Shown one piece after another: positions 1 to 8,307 of a DNA stretch of 32,390 bases. The translations under genes were made by a program, and so were the position numbers. The notes beneath the pieces were generated by a model. It did no database searches and was not told where the DNA came from. It was given only the letters and a program-made list of their open reading frames with translations. Source of the stretch: Methylobacter sp. GTDB lineage: Bacteria; Pseudomonadota; Gammaproteobacteria; Methylococcales; Methylomonadaceae. The stretch spans positions 1-32,390 of the forward strand of contig NZ_SCTW01000120.1 of the NCBI RefSeq assembly GCF_004322395.1. Direction: 5' to 3'. Position 1 is the stretch's first letter. Every line of letters starts with the position of its first letter.

Positions 1-99
1 GGTGGTATTCATCATAGGTTTACTAAGTTATCAAGGATAAGTGGAGTAAATGACGACATTGAAGATTCGATTTATGCGTTTTGACACAGTCTGGGCTAT

Positions 100-426
100 T
101 TGAAGTCCAGAATTCTTGTGCCCGCACTTTCTTATGCTAGAGAAAGAGAGTTGATCACCTCTATGGAAGAGAAGGTGCTGCACATTGCTGCAAATAACGG
201 TATAGTCAAGGCGGCCGACTTTACGGCAGCCATGCCCGGCATGACAGCCGCTCAACGCACCTATCAAATCAAGAAGTTAGTAGAGGGGAATATGTTACAG
301 CCCATCAAGGAAGGGGCACGCCAATATATTATCGGTTTTAGCAGTAGCTATTTGATGCGCGGCGTAATTCGTGCCTTATCAAACGAAGGATTTATTTCTT
401 CAGCATTGACTAATATTGATAGCTAG
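100..426 (+). CDS. C-terminal winged-helix fragment, Fic-family-like (probable remnant)
   Basis: A 108-residue frame opening with TTG and lacking a good ribosome binding site; an ATG at 163 is the alternative start. Residues from about 22 on look like a winged helix-turn-helix: a helix pair, then [18 protein letters not shown], a basic wing (GARQY) and a conserved-looking tail, [17 protein letters not shown] associate this layout with the C-terminal DNA-binding segment of Fic (AMP-transferase) proteins, but the Fic catalytic motif HxFx(D/E)GNGR is not in the window. The same frame is open from base 1 to a TGA at 82-84, so this may be the 3' end of a longer gene broken by a nonsense mutation. 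What is seen is the HTH-like segment; the Fic assignment is from memory of the family and is weak. Confidence 0.4.
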   Translation: MKSRILVPALSYARERELITSMEEKVLHIAANNGIVKAADFTAAMPGMTAAQRTYQIKKLVEGNMLQPIKEGARQYIIGFSSSYLMRGVIRALSNEGFISSALTNIDS

Positions 427-524
427 TAAGACGCAATTGCTTAGCGTATTGCAGTGCATGAAAGGCCGTTATTCGCTGAAGCATAAACGACAAAAACAAT
501 AATTTTACAAGAGAGAAAACATTG

Positions 525-869
525 ATGAATAACCTAACCACCACAGAAAAAGAAAAATCAGCAATAACTCTTACCACAGTTATTTATGCACTGTATGCCG
601 CGTCTTATTTTGTCGGCGTCACAGCCATTATTGCCATCGTGATGAACTATATCAAAAAGGATGATGTGGCTGGAACGTTTCTGGAAAGCCATTTCCGTTG
701 GCAAATCAGAACGTTCTGGTTTGGAATGCTTTGGGGTACGCTGGGAGCAATCACCGCGTTATTCATTGTCGGCTGGCTTATATTGATCGCTGATGGTATC
801 TGGGTTATTTACCGCTTAGTCAAGGGCTGGTTGAGCCTTAATGACGGTAAGCCGATGTATATTGACTGA
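525..869 (+). CDS. Small DUF4870-like integral membrane protein
   Basis: A 114-residue protein with three probable membrane helices (about residues 16-42, 63-88 and 90-106). Between the first and second lies the segment ESHFRWQIRTFWFGMLW, and the end reads IYRLVKGWLSLNDGKPM. That layout (paired helices, a conserved HxxWQIRTFW motif and a closing YRxxKGWLxL) matches the DUF4870-type membrane proteins widespread in proteobacteria, whose function is unknown. ATG at 525 is preferred over the TTG at 522 because a purine-rich GAGAGA at 511-516 sits eight bases upstream of it. It is followed at once by a strong terminator and converges on the next gene, so it looks monocistronic. Confidence 0.75.
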   Translation: MNNLTTTEKEKSAITLTTVIYALYAASYFVGVTAIIAIVMNYIKKDDVAGTFLESHFRWQIRTFWFGMLWGTLGAITALFIVGWLILIADGIWVIYRLVKGWLSLNDGKPMYID

Positions 870-881
870 CGATAAAACTAA

Positions 882-913
882 AAAACACCAATCGCATGAA
901 CGATTGGTGTTTT
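882..913. terminator. Bidirectional rho-independent terminator
   Basis: The arms AAACACCAATCG (883-894) and CGATTGGTGTTT (901-912) form a perfect 12-bp stem around a six-base loop. A-runs before and T-runs after give a U-tract on both strands. It lies between two convergent genes and can terminate both. A second perfect 10-bp hairpin (927-936 with 944-953) lies just beyond it on the side of the minus-strand gene. Confidence 0.85.
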
Positions 914-962
914 ATCTGACTTTAGGCGACCGGAACAACCGGAGTTCCGGTCGTTGCGGGCG

Positions 963-1274
963 TTACTGTTTTTTCTTGTTTTTTTCGTTTTTCTGCTCTT
1001 TTTTATCGGGTACTTGTTCTTTTACTTTCGTTTCCGGAACATCCTGATTGGGTTTGAAGGCTTCATCACAAACTTTTAACCCCGCATGATCTTGAGCAGC
1101 TTGCACGCAGCTTAGATGTTTTTGAGCAGCTTGAACTTTTTCCAGAACCTTTGCTATTTCGCGATCTTTATCCGCCTGAAAATCCGCCGGATCATTTTCT
1201 GCAACCGCTATTGCAGGAATCAACAAACCTGCACTATAAATTACTGTTACTAAGATTGATTTTGTAAAGTTCAC
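963..1274 (-). CDS. Exported Lys-rich hypothetical protein
   Basis: A 103-residue protein starting with GTG, supported by a near-perfect AGGAGG at 1279-1284 four bases upstream. Residues 1-25 form a signal peptide (basic start, hydrophobic core, AIAVAEN cleavage region), so the product is probably periplasmic. The mature part has a helical charged stretch (about 30-55), two cysteines in LSCVQAAQ and LKVCDEAF that could form a disulfide, and a very basic, low-complexity tail of Lys, Glu and Gln. I do not recognise the family and assign no function. It is transcribed toward the DUF4870-like gene and shares its terminator. Confidence 0.6.
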   Translation of the reverse strand: MNFTKSILVTVIYSAGLLIPAIAVAENDPADFQADKDREIAKVLEKVQAAQKHLSCVQAAQDHAGLKVCDEAFKPNQDVPETKVKEQVPDKKEQKNEKNKKKQ

Positions 1275-1618
1275 AGTTCCTCCTCAAAGGTCTTATCAAA
1301 AAATGAAAAACTTCAATTATCTACATTAAAAACTACGCTGCAAAAGTCTACATGTCAAATAATTAATTCTTTCATAAAAAGGCATATTCGCCTCGAAGCA
1401 ATCCATCATCATCGGTAGAGTTTCAAATTCTCAATTTGGAGATTGGAAGCCGGAAAAAACCTGATCGATAATGTTTTTTGTAGAAAAACCATGGTGCAGC
1501 TTAAAATACGGGTAGGTTTATTTTCAATGCTGTTTATGGTGACCCTTCGGCCGCGCTCAGGACTGAAGGCCTTGTCGAGCCATGAGTTTTAAACAATCAA
1601 CATGCGAAGAATATTAAG
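1275..1618. other. Intergenic region between divergent genes
   Basis: No convincing gene. The first half is AT-rich and must hold the promoters of both divergent neighbours, though I cannot place them with confidence. From about 1542 to 1580 there is a degraded copy of a dispersed repeat (CCTTCGGCCGCGCTCAGGAC), a relative of which occurs in inverse orientation at 17167-17202. Confidence 0.5.
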
Positions 1619-3862
1619 TTGAAAATCTTACATATTATTTTAATTATCATCCTATTTGCGATGGCGGGACGTTCTGTAAGTGCACAACAAACAAACAAAA
1701 CAATAGAAAATAAAGTCAAAAATCTGCTGTCTCAAATGACGCTTGAAGAAAAAGTAGGGCAGATGATGCAGGTTGATTTTACGGTTATCGGCATTCCAAA
1801 AGAGCAAAACGCTGAGGATCAAATCGATCCGGTCAAGCTGGAAGATGCGGTCGTAAAGCATTATGTCGGTTCCATTCTAAACACGCCTTTTACGCCGGAC
1901 AACAAGGCGCAATCCATTGAGATTTGGCGCAAAATGATGCGCACTGTGCAGGATGCGGCGGCAAGAACCCGTTTGAAAATTCCGGTCATTTACGGGATCG
2001 ATGCGATTCATGGCGCGACTTACACGCAAAACTCAGTGTTGTTTCCGCAGGCCATCAATATGGCTGCAACGTTCAATCCCGATCTGGCTTTCAAGGAAGG
2101 CGAAATAACGGCCAGGGAAGTGAAGGCTTCCGGTCAACAATGGAATTTTTCCACGGTGATGGATATTGGTCGCCAACCGCTTTGGCCGCGCTTGTGGGAA
2201 ACTTTTGGCGAAGATGTGCATTTGGCGACGGTAATGGGCACGTCTTATATTAAAGGTCATCAGGGCGATGATTTTTCCGCTGCCGATAAAGCGCCTACTT
2301 GCTTGAAACATTATGTCGGTTACAGCTATCCGCTTAACGGCAAAGACCGGACACCGGTCTGGATAGGCGAAAGAATGCTGCGAGAGTATTTTCTGCCGAC
2401 ATTTGAAGCGGGCATAAAAGCCGGATCGCCGACGGTGATGATTAATTCTGCCGAAGTGGACGGCATTCCGGGACACGCCAATTATCAATACCTGACCACA
2501 ATTTTGCGGGGCGAATTGGGCTTTAAGGGAATTGCCGTGTCCGACTGGGCGGACATCGAGCGCCTTTATAGCCGCGACAAGATGGCGGCGTCACCCAAAG
2601 AAGCGGTAAAAATTGCGGTGATGGCCGGTATCGATATGAGCATGGTGCCGTTCGATTTTTCTTTTTACGATTTATTGCTCGAATTGGTCAAATCGGGCGA
2701 AGTGCCGATGTCCCGGATCGATGAAGCGGTGTCCAGGATACTGACGGTTAAATATCAGTCCGGATTATTCGAGCCTAAACCGCTGCTGGAGGTGGAAGGC
2801 AACTTTGCCACGGCGGAAGCGATAGAAACTAATCGTCAGGCGGCGCGGGAGTCTATTATTCTTGCCAAAAATGACCACAACATCCTGCCGCTAAAAAAAG
2901 ACGCCAACATTCTTGTGACCGGGCCCACCGCTAATTTATTGAGCGTAATGAACGGCGGCTGGACGATTACATGGCAAGGTTTTGCTGAGAATTTATATCC
3001 TCAGGAGAAGCTGACGGTCCTGGAAGCTATACAGGAAAAGGCCACCGGCAAAGTGACTTATATCGGAGGCGATTTTTTTGCTGCGCAAATCGATATTCAA
3101 AAGGTTGTCGATGAAGCCAAAAACCACGACGTTATTCTGCTTAGTCTGGGTGAGCATACTTATACCGAAACCCCGGGTAATATCGAATCGTTAAATCTCG
3201 ATCAGGTTCAAGTCGATCTTGCCAATGCCGCGATTGCAACCGGAAAACCGGTGGTTTTACTGACCTTGGGCGGCCGTCCGCGCATTATTACCTCGATTGC
3301 GGAACGGGTAGGCGGCGTTGTTTTGGGCTTTTTGCCGGGCATGGAAGGTGGCGAAGCCATTGCCGATATTTTGTACGGCGATTATAACCCTAACGGCAAA
3401 CTGCCCATTACCTATCCGAGAAACACCAACGGTATTACGCCGTATGATTACAAGCCGATCGAATCGTTTGAGCAAAATATTTATAACCCGCTTTATCCGT
3501 TTGGGCATGGTTTAAGCTATACCACTTTTGAAACCAGCGGTTTGAAGGTGGAAAAAGATAAAGTCAAAATGGGCGAAAATATCAATGTCGCCGTTAATGT
3601 TAAAAATACCGGTGCGTTAAAAGGAAAAGAATCCATATTACTTTATATCAATGATGTAGCAGCGTCGGTAACCCGTCCCAATAAACAGCTTAAAGCGTTT
3701 AAAAAAGTCGAGCTGAATCCTGGCCAAACTGAAAGCGTAAGTTTTACCTTAATGCCGCAGGATTTGTCGTTTATTGGCATTGATCTTAAGAGGATCGTGG
3801 AGCCGGGGGATTTCAAAGTGATGGTTGGCAATGAAACGGTTGGTTTCACTATAATCAAATAA
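1619..3862 (+). CDS. bglX: Periplasmic beta-glucosidase, glycoside hydrolase family 3 (BglX-like)
   Basis: A 747-residue family 3 glycoside hydrolase that should cleave beta-linked glucosides such as cellobiose and other oligosaccharides. It starts with TTG; the first 23 residues are a clear signal peptide (hydrophobic core, then SVSAQQ), so it acts outside the cytoplasm. The TIM-barrel domain (about 30-390) contains YGIDAIHG, the substrate-binding KH pair (Lys230-His231) and the nucleophile motif GIAVSDW with Asp309. The second alpha/beta domain (about 400-620) includes GFLPGMEGGEAIADILYGD and NPNGKLPITYP. The fibronectin-III-like C-terminal domain closes the protein, and the length is normal for BglX. 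A sugar symporter follows 145 bases downstream on the same strand, implying uptake of the released sugar. BglX-type enzymes with this mature sequence style are frequent in Bacteroidetes, so transfer is possible but not shown. Confidence 0.93.
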   Translation: MKILHIILIIILFAMAGRSVSAQQTNKTIENKVKNLLSQMTLEEKVGQMMQVDFTVIGIPKEQNAEDQIDPVKLEDAVVKHYVGSILNTPFTPDNKAQSIEIWRKMMRTVQDAAARTRLKIPVIYGIDAIHGATYTQNSVLFPQAINMAATFNPDLAFKEGEITAREVKASGQQWNFSTVMDIGRQPLWPRLWETFGEDVHLATVMGTSYIKGHQGDDFSAADKAPTCLKHYVGYSYPLNGKDRTPVWIGERMLREYFLPTFEAGIKAGSPTVMINSAEVDGIPGHANYQYLTTILRGELGFKGIAVSDWADIERLYSRDKMAASPKEAVKIAVMAGIDMSMVPFDFSFYDLLLELVKSGEVPMSRIDEAVSRILTVKYQSGLFEPKPLLEVEGNFATAEAIETNRQAARESIILAKNDHNILPLKKDANILVTGPTANLLSVMNGGWTITWQGFAENLYPQEKLTVLEAIQEKATGKVTYIGGDFFAAQIDIQKVVDEAKNHDVILLSLGEHTYTETPGNIESLNLDQVQVDLANAAIATGKPVVLLTLGGRPRIITSIAERVGGVVLGFLPGMEGGEAIADILYGDYNPNGKLPITYPRNTNGITPYDYKPIESFEQNIYNPLYPFGHGLSYTTFETSGLKVEKDKVKMGENINVAVNVKNTGALKGKESILLYINDVAASVTRPNKQLKAFKKVELNPGQTESVSFTLMPQDLSFIGIDLKRIVEPGDFKVMVGNETVGFTIIK

Positions 3863-3960
3863 CAGTCCCTTACCTGGCGTTAGCCGAGAAACATGCCGAT
3901 ATGCAGACCTCCCAGGTTTTTAAAACCTGGGAGGTCTAACTGACACAACGTTCTGAACAG
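3861..3960 (+). repeat. Dispersed palindromic repeat family R1, copy 1
   Basis: A unit of about 100 bases: a unique-looking 5' half (ACCTGGCGTTAG..CGAGAAAC.TGCCGAT) followed by a long palindrome in which AGACCTCCCAGGTTT pairs with its complement across a short AT spacer (3905-3937). It aligns without gaps to 17061-17140 with only a handful of differences, and a shortened relative is at 20787-20835. The hairpin could act as a transcription barrier after the beta-glucosidase gene, but no T-run follows, so it is not a standard terminator. Confidence 0.8.
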
Positions 3961-4007
3961 GCTATAAGCCGTGAATGTCCAAAATCTAACCTGACATACC
4001 TAAAATC

Positions 4008-5294
4008 ATGAACAATGTAACTGACGCAACAACCAGCTCCGATAAAAACCAATATTTAGGTTCGCTAACAATATTAACCTCACTGTTTTTTATCTGGGGG
4101 TTTATAACCTGCCTAAATGATATTTTAATCCCTCATTTAAAGTCGGTGTTCACGCTGAATTACGCAGAAGCAATGCTGATCCAGTTTTGTTTTTTTACCG
4201 CCTATTTTTTGGTTTCCATTCCCAGCGGCTATCTGGTTGAAAAAATCGATTACAAAGGCGGCATTATTGCCGGATTAGCCGTTGCGGGCATTGGCTGTTT
4301 GCTGTTTTACCCGGCCGCAAGCCTGCACTCCTATCCCTTGTTTTTGGCGGCATTTTTTGTGCTGGCGTCCGGCATTACCTTGTTGCAGGTAGCCGCAAAT
4401 CCGTATGTGACCATTTTGGGCGATCCGCAAACCGCCTCCAGCCGCTTAACCATGACTCAGGCTTTTAATTCGCTGGGTACGACTATCGCCCCTTATTTTG
4501 GTTCGCTATTTATCTTAGCCACAGCCGTTAAAACGGCGGATGAAATCAAGTTGCTGAACGCCGACGAATTGTCAGCATATCAAGCCGCACAAGCGGCAGC
4601 TGTGCAGAATCCTTATTTGTTGCTGGCTGCGGTTTTATTTTTTATTGCCGTCGTTTTTGCGCTGATCAAATTACCCAAAATTGAAGCTGCAAAAACGCAA
4701 ATTTCAGGTGTTGAAGATGATGGTCTTGATAGTGCTTGGGATTATAAACACTTGGTTTTAGGCGCAATCGGCATTTTTGTTTATGTCGGCGGCGAAGTGT
4801 CCATTGGCAGTTTTCTGATCAATTTTCTGGGTGAGCCTTCCATTGCCGGGTTGCCGGAACAAGATGCCGGAAAGTATGTGTCGTTTTATTGGGGCGGGGC
4901 TATGGTCGGGCGATTTATCGGCGCGGCAGTCATGCAAAAAATACAGCCCGGAAAGGTGCTCACCTTTAACGCGGTAACGGCGGCGCTGTTGGTTTTAATG
5001 ACTATGCTCGGCAGCGGTCAGGTTGCGATGTGGACTATTCTTGCGGTTGGCTTGTTTAACTCGATCATGTTCCCGACCATCTTCTCGCTCGCGGTCAGCG
5101 GTTTGGGTAAACATACCGGGCAGGGCTCTGGTATCCTATGCGCGGCCATAGTCGGCGGCGCTGTTCTTCCTGTTGTGCAAGGATTATTCGCCGACCGGAT
5201 CGGCATTCAACAAGCGTTTTTTATCCCGGTTCTTTGTTATTGTTACATCGCTTATTACGGATGGCGGGGTTACAGGCCTGCAGCAATAAACTGA
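4008..5294 (+). CDS. MFS sugar:proton symporter, FucP/GluP (glucose/galactose) type
   Basis: A 428-residue inner-membrane transporter with about twelve hydrophobic helices. The opening [20 protein letters not shown] and the segments [20 protein letters not shown] and [17 protein letters not shown] are hallmarks of the fucose/glucose/galactose symporter branch of the major facilitator superfamily. The second half carries [16 protein letters not shown] and the MVGRFIGA loop typical of the same branch. Exact substrate cannot be read from sequence. Its place directly behind a secreted beta-glucosidase argues for glucose or another hexose. It would deliver sugar to the phosphofructokinase and pyruvate kinase encoded nearby on the other strand. 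No sugar kinase is seen in the window. Confidence 0.88.
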   Translation: MNNVTDATTSSDKNQYLGSLTILTSLFFIWGFITCLNDILIPHLKSVFTLNYAEAMLIQFCFFTAYFLVSIPSGYLVEKIDYKGGIIAGLAVAGIGCLLFYPAASLHSYPLFLAAFFVLASGITLLQVAANPYVTILGDPQTASSRLTMTQAFNSLGTTIAPYFGSLFILATAVKTADEIKLLNADELSAYQAAQAAAVQNPYLLLAAVLFFIAVVFALIKLPKIEAAKTQISGVEDDGLDSAWDYKHLVLGAIGIFVYVGGEVSIGSFLINFLGEPSIAGLPEQDAGKYVSFYWGGAMVGRFIGAAVMQKIQPGKVLTFNAVTAALLVLMTMLGSGQVAMWTILAVGLFNSIMFPTIFSLAVSGLGKHTGQGSGILCAAIVGGAVLPVVQGLFADRIGIQQAFFIPVLCYCYIAYYGWRGYRPAAIN

Positions 5295-5354
5295 TGCTGA
5301 GCGCGGGAACGCCACGGTATTTATTAATTTTGACAAACAACAGGGTATCAATTC

Positions 5355-5744
5355 ATGGAAATATTATTAATCGGCGCTGTGATTATGTTTTTCGCCGTTT
5401 TGGCATCGGCATGGCTGATGACTTTTGCAAAGTGGTTTCCCATTAAAGGGATTGATGGAGAATTCCTGGCCGATTATAAAACCCTGATTAGAGCGCATGT
5501 CGATTTTGCACTGATGGCTTTGTTCTGCCTGGCTTTTTATGCCGTTAAAGTGCCGCTGTCGGTCACTGCCTGCTGGCTTGTAGTGATCGGTGGGATTGCT
5601 AATCCTTGTGTATTTGTCGTCGCCGCATTCGATCCGAATTTTTGGGAAAAAACAGGTTGGAGAGTTTATTCAGCGATTAGTTTTGTTATCACCACGATCG
5701 GCTTTGGTTGGGTGGGAATTTCATTGTTGGATTATGCTTTGTGA
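5355..5744 (+). CDS. Small four-helix membrane protein, possibly styrene-oxide-isomerase/HAB-mutase-like
   Basis: A 129-residue, very hydrophobic protein with four predicted membrane helices (about 3-25, 44-65, 70-92 and 102-126) and an ATG start 60 bases after the symporter stop. The core RAHVDFALMALFCLAFY followed by a helix containing GGIANPCVFVVAAFDPN resembles the RAH...WAN...F.PN pattern I recall from styrene oxide isomerase and related hydroxylaminobenzene mutases. In those enzymes the His of RAH helps bind heme. Other residues I would expect, such as the Asn six positions after that His, are not conserved (Met here), so the substrate would differ and the call is tentative. Its place suggests an operon with the two sugar genes, but no functional link is apparent. 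Confidence 0.45.
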   Translation: MEILLIGAVIMFFAVLASAWLMTFAKWFPIKGIDGEFLADYKTLIRAHVDFALMALFCLAFYAVKVPLSVTACWLVVIGGIANPCVFVVAAFDPNFWEKTGWRVYSAISFVITTIGFGWVGISLLDYAL

Positions 5745-5790
5745 GATAGAGGATCATTCGTTAATAACGCGGTGAGGCGCAATCAGCCAA

Positions 5791-5811
5791 GTAGGGCGTG
5801 CCGTGCGCGCG
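5791..5811 (+). repeat. Repeat family R2, single arm
   Basis: GTAGGGCGTGCCGTGCGCGC is identical to the left arm of the perfect inverted repeat at 17311-17362. Here only one arm is present, in the gap between the convergent membrane-protein and pyruvate-kinase genes. Confidence 0.75.
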
Positions 5812-5844
5812 CCCCACAGATACAACTCTGGCGAGCCAAAAACA

Positions 5845-7299
5845 TCAAAGCGTCAACATAGTAATAGTTGGTGAACTCATCTGGTCATCCTGATGAAAGC
5901 CACGGACAACAATGACGTTATCGCCCTCGTTTGCCAGCTTTGTTTCCATTGCGTGATGACGGGCAAGTTTATTCGGATGAGCGTGGCCGGCATCTTCTGC
6001 ATGGATCGGTATAACGCCCCAGTACAGGTTCATTCGTTGGCAAACCCATTTGTTGGCGCTGATGGCTATCAGCGGCGCCGCAGGCCTTGCAGAACTTAAT
6101 GTAACCACCGACATCCCGCCGCCAGTAATGCCGACGATGGCTTTTGCATTCAGGTCAAAGCAAAGCTGGGCGGTCGCATCGGCAACCGCATCGCCGAACG
6201 GCAGCGGTTTTCTGTGATTGTTCCTGTGTGCCATTTTACCGAAAACATCCTGTTCCCTCATGAACGCTTCGGTTTGTTTGATGACTCGGGACATCATTTC
6301 AACCGCTTCAACCGGAAAATGCCCCGCCGCCGTTTCTCCGGATAACATCACTGCATCGGTAGAACTATAAACGGCGTTGGAAACATCGGTCACCTCGGCG
6401 CGCGTGGGCCTGGAGTTTTCTATCATCGATTCGAGCATTTGGGTGGCAACGATGACCGGTTTATTCGATATCCTGGCAGTTTTAATGAGTTGGTGCTGGG
6501 CAATCGGCACATCTTCCGGGTTCAATTCCACGCCCAGATCGCCTCGGGCAATCATGATCGCGTCGGAAGCGTTAATGATTTCCTGGCCATTGATCAAGGC
6601 TTCTGGCTTTTCAATTTTGGCAATGATATGGGTGTCGTAGCCGCCGGCGATAATCAACTGGCGCAGATCGTTAATATCGTCGGCCTTTCTTACGAATGAC
6701 AGCGCCAGGTAATCAACGCCCATATCCAGTGCAAACAAAGCATCTTCCCGGTCTTTGTCGGTTAATGACGGGCAGGACACATTAACGCCGGGTAAATTAA
6801 TGCCTTTGTTGTTTTTTAACTCGCCGCCGTAAATGACTTCGCAGCTAATGTCGTGATTGAGTTTTTTAATAACCCTGAGTTCGAATTTGCCATCGTCCAG
6901 CAGGATGCGATCTCCGGCTTTTACATCGTCAGCCAAAGCGGGGTACTGGCAGGGGATAAGGTTGTCCTCGCCAAGAATGTCCCGAGTCGTTACCACAACT
7001 TTATCGCCCTTATTAATAATAATGCTACCGTTTTTAAATTTTCCGGTTCTGATTTTGGGGCCGCAAAGATCGGCAAAAATAGTAATGTGTTGATGTAATG
7101 CTTCAGCCGATTCCCTGATTATCTTATACAACTTGCGGTGGCTTTCGTGTTCGCCATGAGACATGTTCAACCTGAAAACATTCACGCCGGCCTTAATAAG
7201 ATTATAGATAACCTCAGGCGTATCCGAAGCAGGACCAAGCGTGGCAATGATTTTTGTTTTGCGGCTGGATAGCTCGGGTATGTTGATATGGATAGACAT
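5845..7299 (-). CDS. pyk: Pyruvate kinase
   Basis: A cytosolic glycolytic enzyme converting phosphoenolpyruvate and ADP to pyruvate and ATP. The 484-residue length fits the family if translation starts at ATG 7299, which has AGGA seven bases upstream. The frame is open farther to 7371 only because it runs into a repeat. Motifs in order: TLGPAS, then RLNMSHG with Arg43, Asn45 and Ser47 (substrate and K+ site); ADLCGPKIRTG; IAKIEKPEAL with the catalytic Lys; MIARGDLGVE with the metal-binding acidic residues; and the long signature around RPTRAEVTDVSNAVYSSTDA. The C-terminal allosteric domain is complete and ends in PTITMLTL. It sits with a redoxin and phosphofructokinase on the same strand, but a 337-base repeat-filled gap separates them, so it probably has its own promoter. 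Confidence 0.96.
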   Translation of the reverse strand: MSIHINIPELSSRKTKIIATLGPASDTPEVIYNLIKAGVNVFRLNMSHGEHESHRKLYKIIRESAEALHQHITIFADLCGPKIRTGKFKNGSIIINKGDKVVVTTRDILGEDNLIPCQYPALADDVKAGDRILLDDGKFELRVIKKLNHDISCEVIYGGELKNNKGINLPGVNVSCPSLTDKDREDALFALDMGVDYLALSFVRKADDINDLRQLIIAGGYDTHIIAKIEKPEALINGQEIINASDAIMIARGDLGVELNPEDVPIAQHQLIKTARISNKPVIVATQMLESMIENSRPTRAEVTDVSNAVYSSTDAVMLSGETAAGHFPVEAVEMMSRVIKQTEAFMREQDVFGKMAHRNNHRKPLPFGDAVADATAQLCFDLNAKAIVGITGGGMSVVTLSSARPAAPLIAISANKWVCQRMNLYWGVIPIHAEDAGHAHPNKLARHHAMETKLANEGDNVIVVRGFHQDDQMSSPTITMLTL

Positions 7300-7329
7300 T
7301 TTGTGAGTCCTGGTTGATTTTGTTTTATT

Positions 7330-7600
7330 AACTGATGTTACGGCATCCTCCACGAAAAGCACGAAAGACACGAAAAAAACATAGAGCAGTATATTTCTCG
7401 GTTAACGATGCAATGGCAAGCAAGCGTCAAGTCAGATCCCTTTTATCAGCGTACCGGACAGGTATGTGACTTGATGCGGGCATATCGGCCCCCCTCTCTA
7501 ACCAAGGCAGACGCGCTTTGTTTTTTGCCCTGTATATACCCTTTTCGTGCTTTTTGTGCCTTTCGTGGACTACGCTTTTTATTAGGTCGTGCGTAATTTA
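7330..7600. repeat. Repeat family R3 inverted pair filling the pyk-redoxin gap
   Basis: The left arm (about 7330-7378) begins AACTGATGTTACGGCAT and continues as tandem nine-base units of the type CCACGAAAA / GCACGAAAG / ACACGAAAA. The right arm (about 7541-7580) is the inverted equivalent, CGTGCTTTTTGTGCC followed by TTTCGTGGAC. The first 13 bases of the left arm match the left arm at 16970-17014. Small open frames here are by-products of the repeat; I see no gene. Confidence 0.7.
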
Positions 7601-7636
7601 GCTGGGAGACACCAAAAAATCGTCCAAGCTACTTTT

Positions 7637-8296
7637 TTATTCCTGCATTAATCCCAATATCCGCGTTTCCAACTCAGGATAAGCGCCAAATGCGCAATCC
7701 CTGAGGATGCCTTTTTTATCTACCAGGATTTGCGATGGCGTACCTTTTAGTTCAAAAAGTTCGAACGTTTCCGCATGGCAATCAAGAGACTGAAGATAAC
7801 TCAGTACTTGTTGCCTGATCTGTTGTTGATACGCTTTTGACTGTTGTTCGAAATCGGGAATATGGTCTTGAATAAAGTTGATGACGACATTATCGGTCAC
7901 CTCGCCGCGATGCCTGACCAAACGATCCATTGCCAGCGGGAACGGAATGCGATAGGGCAGGCGGCCGGCGCTTAACTTGCCTTGCTGGCTTAACACTCGC
8001 AACGTTTCGCCGACCACTTCGCCATGTTCAGCCAAGCGGATCAAATTTTCAAGATTGTTTTTATCGAAATCCTCAAACGCGGTTGCGACGCCTAATACCG
8101 CTAAGCCGTGTTCTGAATATTTACGATATAGCTCTACGGCCTGAGGCAAAGCGTATAAAAAACAGCCAGGACAATTAACCTGGAATACTTCGACCAGCAC
8201 AACTTGGCCTAATAACCGGTCAAAATTGACCTCAGTTCCTTGAACCCATGCAGAAACGGACAATAATGGAGCTTTTTGGCCTAGTTGCGCTTTCAT
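7637..8296 (-). CDS. Cytosolic thioredoxin-like redoxin (TlpA/AhpC-TSA fold, CPGC)
   Basis: A 219-residue thioredoxin-fold protein without signal peptide or membrane helix. Residues 32-46 contain VVLVEVFQVNCPGCFL, with a redox-active Cys42-Pro-Gly-Cys45 pair at the position expected after the first core strand. FELFELKGTPSQILVDKKG near 190-205 is the typical cis-proline segment. Between them is a helical insertion of about 100 residues, larger than in simple thioredoxins and closer to TlpA-like or peroxiredoxin-like proteins. Function is probably thiol-disulfide exchange in the cytoplasm; the partner is unknown. It begins 11 bases after the phosphofructokinase stop, so the two are very likely co-transcribed, suggesting (inference) redox control linked to glycolysis. 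Confidence 0.75.
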   Translation of the reverse strand: MKAQLGQKAPLLSVSAWVQGTEVNFDRLLGQVVLVEVFQVNCPGCFLYALPQAVELYRKYSEHGLAVLGVATAFEDFDKNNLENLIRLAEHGEVVGETLRVLSQQGKLSAGRLPYRIPFPLAMDRLVRHRGEVTDNVVINFIQDHIPDFEQQSKAYQQQIRQQVLSYLQSLDCHAETFELFELKGTPSQILVDKKGILRDCAFGAYPELETRILGLMQE

Positions 8297-8307
8297 CGCC
8301 GATCAAG

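Noticed and set aside
2033-2488. 151-codon minus-strand open frame within the beta-glucosidase gene
   Set aside because: Antisense shadow; composition rich in Arg/His typical of such frames.
7408-7596. 62-codon open frame between pyk and the redoxin gene
   Set aside because: Falls in the R3 inverted repeat and does not look like a protein.
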